Assembly: GCF_003367475.1 (NCBI RefSeq)
Contig: NZ_QRHA01000006.1
Location: 1 to 64,000 of the forward strand
Direction: 5' to 3'
DNA: 64,000 bases
Source of the DNA: Alteromonas aestuariivivens
GTDB taxonomy: Bacteria > Pseudomonadota > Gammaproteobacteria > Enterobacterales > Alteromonadaceae
Positions 60,552 through 64,000 of this stretch are shown in pieces. The notes under the pieces are model-generated. The model was not told where the DNA came from. It saw only the letters and a program-made list of their open reading frames with translations, and made no database searches. Both the position numbers and the translations under genes were made by a program. Numbering within the stretch: position 1 is the stretch's first letter; each line of letters begins with the position of its first letter.

Positions 60552-60882
60552 ATTGTTCAAAGGCCAGCATGGCGTCAGCGGCGTACATCAGCGAGGGGCC
60601 ACCACCCATGTAAATGGCCATGCCAAGGGTTTCTTCCACTTCTTCCTTCGTCGCCCCAAGATCAACCAGTGCCTTGGCATGAAAACCGATGCAGCCGTCG
60701 CAGCGGGTGGAAACCCCAATGGCAAGGGCAATCAGTTCCTTGGTCTTTTTATCCAGCACACCATCCTGAGTGGCTGCCTTGGCCATGGCGGAAAAACCCT
60801 GCATGGTATCCTGAATGTCACTGCGCAGTGCTTTCAGATTGGTGGAAATTCGCTGGGTAATTTCGGGGTAGGATTTGGACAT
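60538..60882 (-). CDS. AhpD-like carboxymuconolactone decarboxylase family protein
   Basis: A 114-residue helical protein with a redox motif C-D-G-C-I-G-F-H (CxxC plus His), as in AhpD-type alkylhydroperoxidases. The family also includes true carboxymuconolactone decarboxylases, but the CxxC favours a peroxide-detoxifying role. It is convergent with gntK. Confidence 0.87.
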   Translation of the reverse strand: MSKSYPEITQRISTNLKALRSDIQDTMQGFSAMAKAATQDGVLDKKTKELIALAIGVSTRCDGCIGFHAKALVDLGATKEEVEETLGMAIYMGGGPSLMYAADAMLAFEQFSQK

Positions 60883-60956
60883 GACTTGTTTCCTGTATTT
60901 ATATTAGTTTCGCCTAATATTATTAGGGCAAGCCGGTCAAAATTCAAATCGCAGCG

Positions 60957-62183
60957 CTACAGTGCTTTTTTGGTTGGCATCACCACGTTGGCGAATATCA
61001 GCCCGGCAACCAGCGACATGAAAATCAGAAATACGTCCTGGCCGATGTGATCGGCCTGCACCAAATCCTGCCCTGAGATAAAGGAGTTTAGCCCGATGTA
61101 GGTTTTGGACCCGGGTACGAGCACAATCAGACCGTGCATACCAACAATGGTGGATGGCTGGTTGGTCAGCCGGGTAAACGAATTGGCGAACACGCCAAGA
61201 GCAAACGCCCCCACAAAGGTACCCAGATTCTGCTGCATGAACTCTGATGCCCATACGGTGGTGCCATAGGCCACAAACGCTGATGCGATGGCCCAGGGAA
61301 TGTGCTTCAGACGGGTGCGGAATACCGCCACCAAGGCCAGACACAGCAAAAACACCGACAGCCAGGTTGCCCAGTAGGGCAGTGATTCGGCGGGCAGGTA
61401 CTGGTTCTCTCCAAACAGGCTGAAGCCGGTGGCCACGCCCAGAAAGGCGCCAAAATAGAGTTTGAACAGCTGCATGATGGCATCCATGATGCGGGCAGTG
61501 CCTGACACCAGATTGCGTGACGATAACTCAGACAACCCCATGGTAAGAGCAAGCCCGGGTACCAGTATGATTACTGAGGAAAGCACTATCAGGGGAATGT
61601 TGATCCCCGGATCAAGATAGCGGCTGATGGCACAGGCCATGATTCCGACCACAAACGAGGTTACGGGTTCGAGCATCAGGTTTACGCGCTTGGAGTGCTG
61701 TGCCCATAGGCTCCAGAAATAAGTGATTAACCCAAGCATGCCGGACCAGAAAATTTCAGACCAGCTCGCCCCCATCAGCATTGCAAAAGCTCCGGTTGCA
61801 AGGCTAAAAGCACAACCGGTAATGAACTTACCGTAGGGGCTAGGCATTACGTCAATTTCATCCAGTCTTGCATCGGCCTGTTTGAGGGTCAGAGAGCCTG
61901 CGAGCAACTGGCTGGCCAGGTCGTCGGTCAGAGAAAGGGCATTCATGTCCAGTTCGCCGGGTTGAAGGCGCGCTACGTGAGTATATTCGTCTTCATGACG
62001 GTCACTCCAAATCACTACGGTCAGTGACGTGGGCGTGGACACAAAAGACGCATGAACCCCCAAATAGTGAGCGACTTCGGTGAGAAATGCTTCCAGCCTG
62101 AATGCCGGGGTACCGTATTTGTGCAGCATCTTACCCAGCTTCACGATGAATTTACGGATTTGAATGAATTCCTGGGTGTCCAC
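60957..62183 (-). CDS. ThrE-type threonine/serine exporter
   Basis: A 408-residue membrane protein with an N-terminal DUF1212-like domain (about residues 1-250) and a second ThrE_2-like domain. About ten helices are predicted. It would export threonine/serine or related compounds using proton motive force. Monocistronic, upstream of no recognisable partner. Confidence 0.82.
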   Translation of the reverse strand: MDTQEFIQIRKFIVKLGKMLHKYGTPAFRLEAFLTEVAHYLGVHASFVSTPTSLTVVIWSDRHEDEYTHVARLQPGELDMNALSLTDDLASQLLAGSLTLKQADARLDEIDVMPSPYGKFITGCAFSLATGAFAMLMGASWSEIFWSGMLGLITYFWSLWAQHSKRVNLMLEPVTSFVVGIMACAISRYLDPGINIPLIVLSSVIILVPGLALTMGLSELSSRNLVSGTARIMDAIMQLFKLYFGAFLGVATGFSLFGENQYLPAESLPYWATWLSVFLLCLALVAVFRTRLKHIPWAIASAFVAYGTTVWASEFMQQNLGTFVGAFALGVFANSFTRLTNQPSTIVGMHGLIVLVPGSKTYIGLNSFISGQDLVQADHIGQDVFLIFMSLVAGLIFANVVMPTKKAL

Positions 62184-62302
62184 AGGTCGGTTCCAACTGA
62201 ATTGACGAATATGTCGGGTGGTGAAAAGATGACCGAATTCTAGGGTCTAAACGCGCGTTGCGCAAACCACTTTTTTGTCGGTTTCGCATTAGCAAAAGTA
62301 AT

Positions 62303-62331
62303 TTAAAGCGCAGATGGGTTCTGCGCTTTAA
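62303..62331. terminator. Perfect 12-bp hairpin downstream of the PepSY gene
   Basis: TTAAAGCGCAGA pairs fully with TCTGCGCTTTAA around a five-base loop. On the minus strand it lies just after the PepSY gene stop and precedes an AT-rich stretch, consistent with a terminator. Confidence 0.75.
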
Positions 62332-62341
62332 TGCTTCGGGT

Positions 62342-63397
62342 TCAGTGGGGCAAAGCTCCAGTTTTTTTGCGGTTAATAAAGTATAAGATGCCAGTAAGTG
62401 GCAGCAGAATGAGTGCTAATCCGGCTAAAAGAACCATTACCAGCATTGGGGCACCGCCGATGGCTGCCACGTGCATTGGGTAAATGGTGTGTGAAAGGCG
62501 GTTGCCCAGCACAGTGGTGCGTACATCTCTGAGTTCCAGCAATTCGCCATTTTGCGCATCGAAGGCCAGGTAGTTGCGGCCATTGGGATGCCATTCATCA
62601 GGGTGCTTCAGGCGCATGCGGGATTTGTCCAGATACACCAGTCGAATGTCTGCTCCGGGCATCAGTTCCTGGGCTCGAGCAAATCGGCTTTGCCAGTCCA
62701 GAGCGGGGGCGGGCGTGTTATCTGGCGTTGGCGTAGCGCTGCCGGCAAAAGGCAGCAAGCGGTTTAAAGTCTGATTAACAGGCTTGGCATACATAATGGC
62801 GCTGCCTGTGGTTAACGACAGGGTAATGGGCAACCAGATTAGGACTCCGGTACTTCGGTGCAGCTGCCACAGAGTTTGCAGGCCGCGTTTGCTCCACGGG
62901 CGGTGCCACCGAACCGCAAGATGACGGCGGCTGATTTGGTGCCGGGGCCACCAGCGTATCAGCCCGGTGACAATCAAAGCCAGGCTGGCCAGACCCAGCA
63001 GGCCGAGCAGTTTTTTGCCGGTATCACCAAGCGCCAGATGATGGTGAAGCTCAACCAGCCAGCTAATCAGATCACCATGCGGTTCACGTGTTAAAACCGG
63101 GCCGTCGGCGTTGAAGTACCAGTGAGTTTTGTCTGACGTAACCACCTCCAGCCAGGGGCGGTCTGCGGTTGGGAGATAAGCAAAGCCTTCTGATAAAGGG
63201 GAGGGGAGTGCATCCAGCAAGCTGGCACTTTGCGGGGGCGTGACTGGCTGCGGCAGTTGTAACTGGGCATACTGCCATTTCAGCAATGGCACTTTAAACA
63301 ACAGAACTGAGCCGGTTACTGCCATAAGCAGTAACCAGCCCGCCAAAATCAGGCCCAGCCACTTGTGCAGCGCACCGGACCAGTTGCGCAGTTTCAT
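62342..63397 (-). CDS. PepSY-domain membrane protein, probable iron-related reductase partner
   Basis: A 351-residue PepSY-TM protein with four main helices: near residues 14-34, about 130-150, about 190-210 and about 320-340. It has W-S-G-A-L-H-K-W-L-G-L at the start and L-H-H-H-L-A-L-G-D-T-G-K with possible haem or metal-binding histidines. Members next to siderophore receptors are thought to reduce ferric siderophores in the periplasm. It follows the TonB receptor gene by four bases. Confidence 0.85.
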   Translation of the reverse strand: MKLRNWSGALHKWLGLILAGWLLLMAVTGSVLLFKVPLLKWQYAQLQLPQPVTPPQSASLLDALPSPLSEGFAYLPTADRPWLEVVTSDKTHWYFNADGPVLTREPHGDLISWLVELHHHLALGDTGKKLLGLLGLASLALIVTGLIRWWPRHQISRRHLAVRWHRPWSKRGLQTLWQLHRSTGVLIWLPITLSLTTGSAIMYAKPVNQTLNRLLPFAGSATPTPDNTPAPALDWQSRFARAQELMPGADIRLVYLDKSRMRLKHPDEWHPNGRNYLAFDAQNGELLELRDVRTTVLGNRLSHTIYPMHVAAIGGAPMLVMVLLAGLALILLPLTGILYFINRKKTGALPH

Positions 63398-63401
63398 TTA
63401 C

Positions 63402-64000
63402 TTACCAGTTGTAAAGCCAGTTAATGTTAACGGTGCGGCCGCGACCGGCAAAGTTGCGATTGTCGCCGCCAACGGTCTGGGCGTAGTAGGTAAAGTAGAA
63501 CTCATCGAGCAGGTTCTCAATTCCCAGCGAAAAGCTGCCAGCCGATTGAGTGTCCAGATTGATGCTGGTGCTCAGTAAGCCATAGCCGTCAAAGTTGTTG
63601 ATGGGGTTCTGGTTAGTGTCTACGCGCTCATCAAACAGCTGGCTCCATTGCAGACGGCTGGTGAGCATTGGAGTCCACTGCTGGTCCCAGAACAGGTTCA
63701 GCCGACGGGGTGCTATGTTGCGGCCGCCCAGCGACTGATCCACCACACCGTCGTTGTTGCTGTCGTATTCACCATTGGTATCGGCGTAGCTGAAACCTAC
63801 ACTGGCCTGGTGGTTAATTGCATAGGTCGCACTGGCTTCCAGGCCATCAATTTCGGTCTTTTCACGCATGACAGAGTAGATGCCTTCTGCATCGGCCGAC
63901 AGGCGCGCACCTAAATCCGAGTCGGAACGGAAATAGCTCAGATTCAGATTGAGTGATTTGCCGGCGTATTCTATTCCCACTTCCTGGTTGTCGGCGATGA
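63402..64000 (-). CDS. TonB-dependent receptor, C-terminal part (truncated by window edge)
   Basis: About 199 residues of the C-terminal beta-barrel, continuing past the window edge. It contains alternating amphipathic strands, P-R-R-L-N-L-F-W-D-Q-Q-W, F-S-L-G-I-E-N-L-L-D-E-F-Y and a C-terminal aromatic end (N-I-N-W-L-Y-N-W). The barrel style and the PepSY partner point to a ferric-siderophore receptor. It lies outside the glycan locus, and no SusD partner is present, so I do not assign it to ulvan uptake. Confidence 0.85.
   Translation of the reverse strand, partial: IADNQEVGIEYAGKSLNLNLSYFRSDSDLGARLSADAEGIYSVMREKTEIDGLEASATYAINHQASVGFSYADTNGEYDSNNDGVVDQSLGGRNIAPRRLNLFWDQQWTPMLTSRLQWSQLFDERVDTNQNPINNFDGYGLLSTSINLDTQSAGSFSLGIENLLDEFYFTYYAQTVGGDNRNFAGRGRTVNINWLYNW

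Noticed and set aside
63402..64000. The TonB receptor as the outer-membrane importer of the glycan locus
   Set aside because: It is partnered with a PepSY protein, far from the glycan genes and lacks a SusD partner; a siderophore role is more likely.

Overview
The window looks like chromosome from a marine, heterotrophic gammaproteobacterium (Alteromonadales or Cellvibrionales type). The basis is gene content: Gram-negative lipoprotein signals, a TRAP transporter, LutABC, a RhaI/RhaEW-type rhamnose pathway and E. coli-like HipBA and ElaA. About 50 kb (3.1-52.9 kb) reads as a polysaccharide-utilisation region for a sulfated, rhamnose- and uronate-rich glycan. Ulvan from green algae fits best. 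No tRNA, rRNA or CRISPR array was seen.

Left edge (1-3.0 kb): the 3' end of an IS3-family transposase gene, relics of an IS66-type element, a hipBA toxin-antitoxin pair with three evenly spaced HipB operators, and an ElaA-like acetyltransferase.

Depolymerisation block (3.1-28.9 kb): four formylglycine-type sulfatases, two GH78 alpha-L-rhamnosidases, a BNR_4 lyase whose active-site residues match PL25 ulvan lyase, a second BNR_4 protein of the GH145/PL42 type, a GH105 unsaturated uronyl hydrolase, a decayed GH105 copy, a DUF4861 lipoprotein and an unrecognised two-domain lipoprotein. Most carry export or lipoprotein signals. Within it, 4.6-8.9 kb encodes a Tat-exported sugar dehydrogenase pair (small subunit plus GMC flavoprotein with a predicted 3Fe-4S site), a secreted TIM-barrel isomerase/lyase and a DUF1080 protein. 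That set is a candidate periplasmic 3-keto-glycoside cleavage route working beside the rhamnosidases and sulfatases.

Catabolic block (27.0-53.0 kb): RhaM, a rhamnulokinase, RhaI and a fused rhamnulose-1-phosphate aldolase/lactaldehyde dehydrogenase would turn rhamnose into DHAP and lactate. LutABC would oxidise the lactate to pyruvate, and class II aldolase plus FBPase would take triose phosphate to hexose. KduI, KduD and KdgK would turn the unsaturated uronate into KDPG, with a TRAP transporter in the same operon; no KDPG aldolase is present here. A three-gene PntAB transhydrogenase could balance NADH and NADPH. An NCS1-family permease beside rhaI is the best local candidate for rhamnose uptake. 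A DeoR and a LysR regulator are present.

Right edge (53.2-64.0 kb): genes unrelated to the glycan, including a CHMI-type isomerase, an acyl-CoA dehydrogenase, NhaC, a hypothetical protein, GntP/GntK, an AhpD-like protein, a ThrE-type exporter, and a PepSY protein beside a truncated TonB receptor. Two 264-bp non-autonomous elements (MITEs) with the same terminal inverted repeats and TA target duplications lie at 18154 and 55410. The first has replaced the last residues of a sulfatase.
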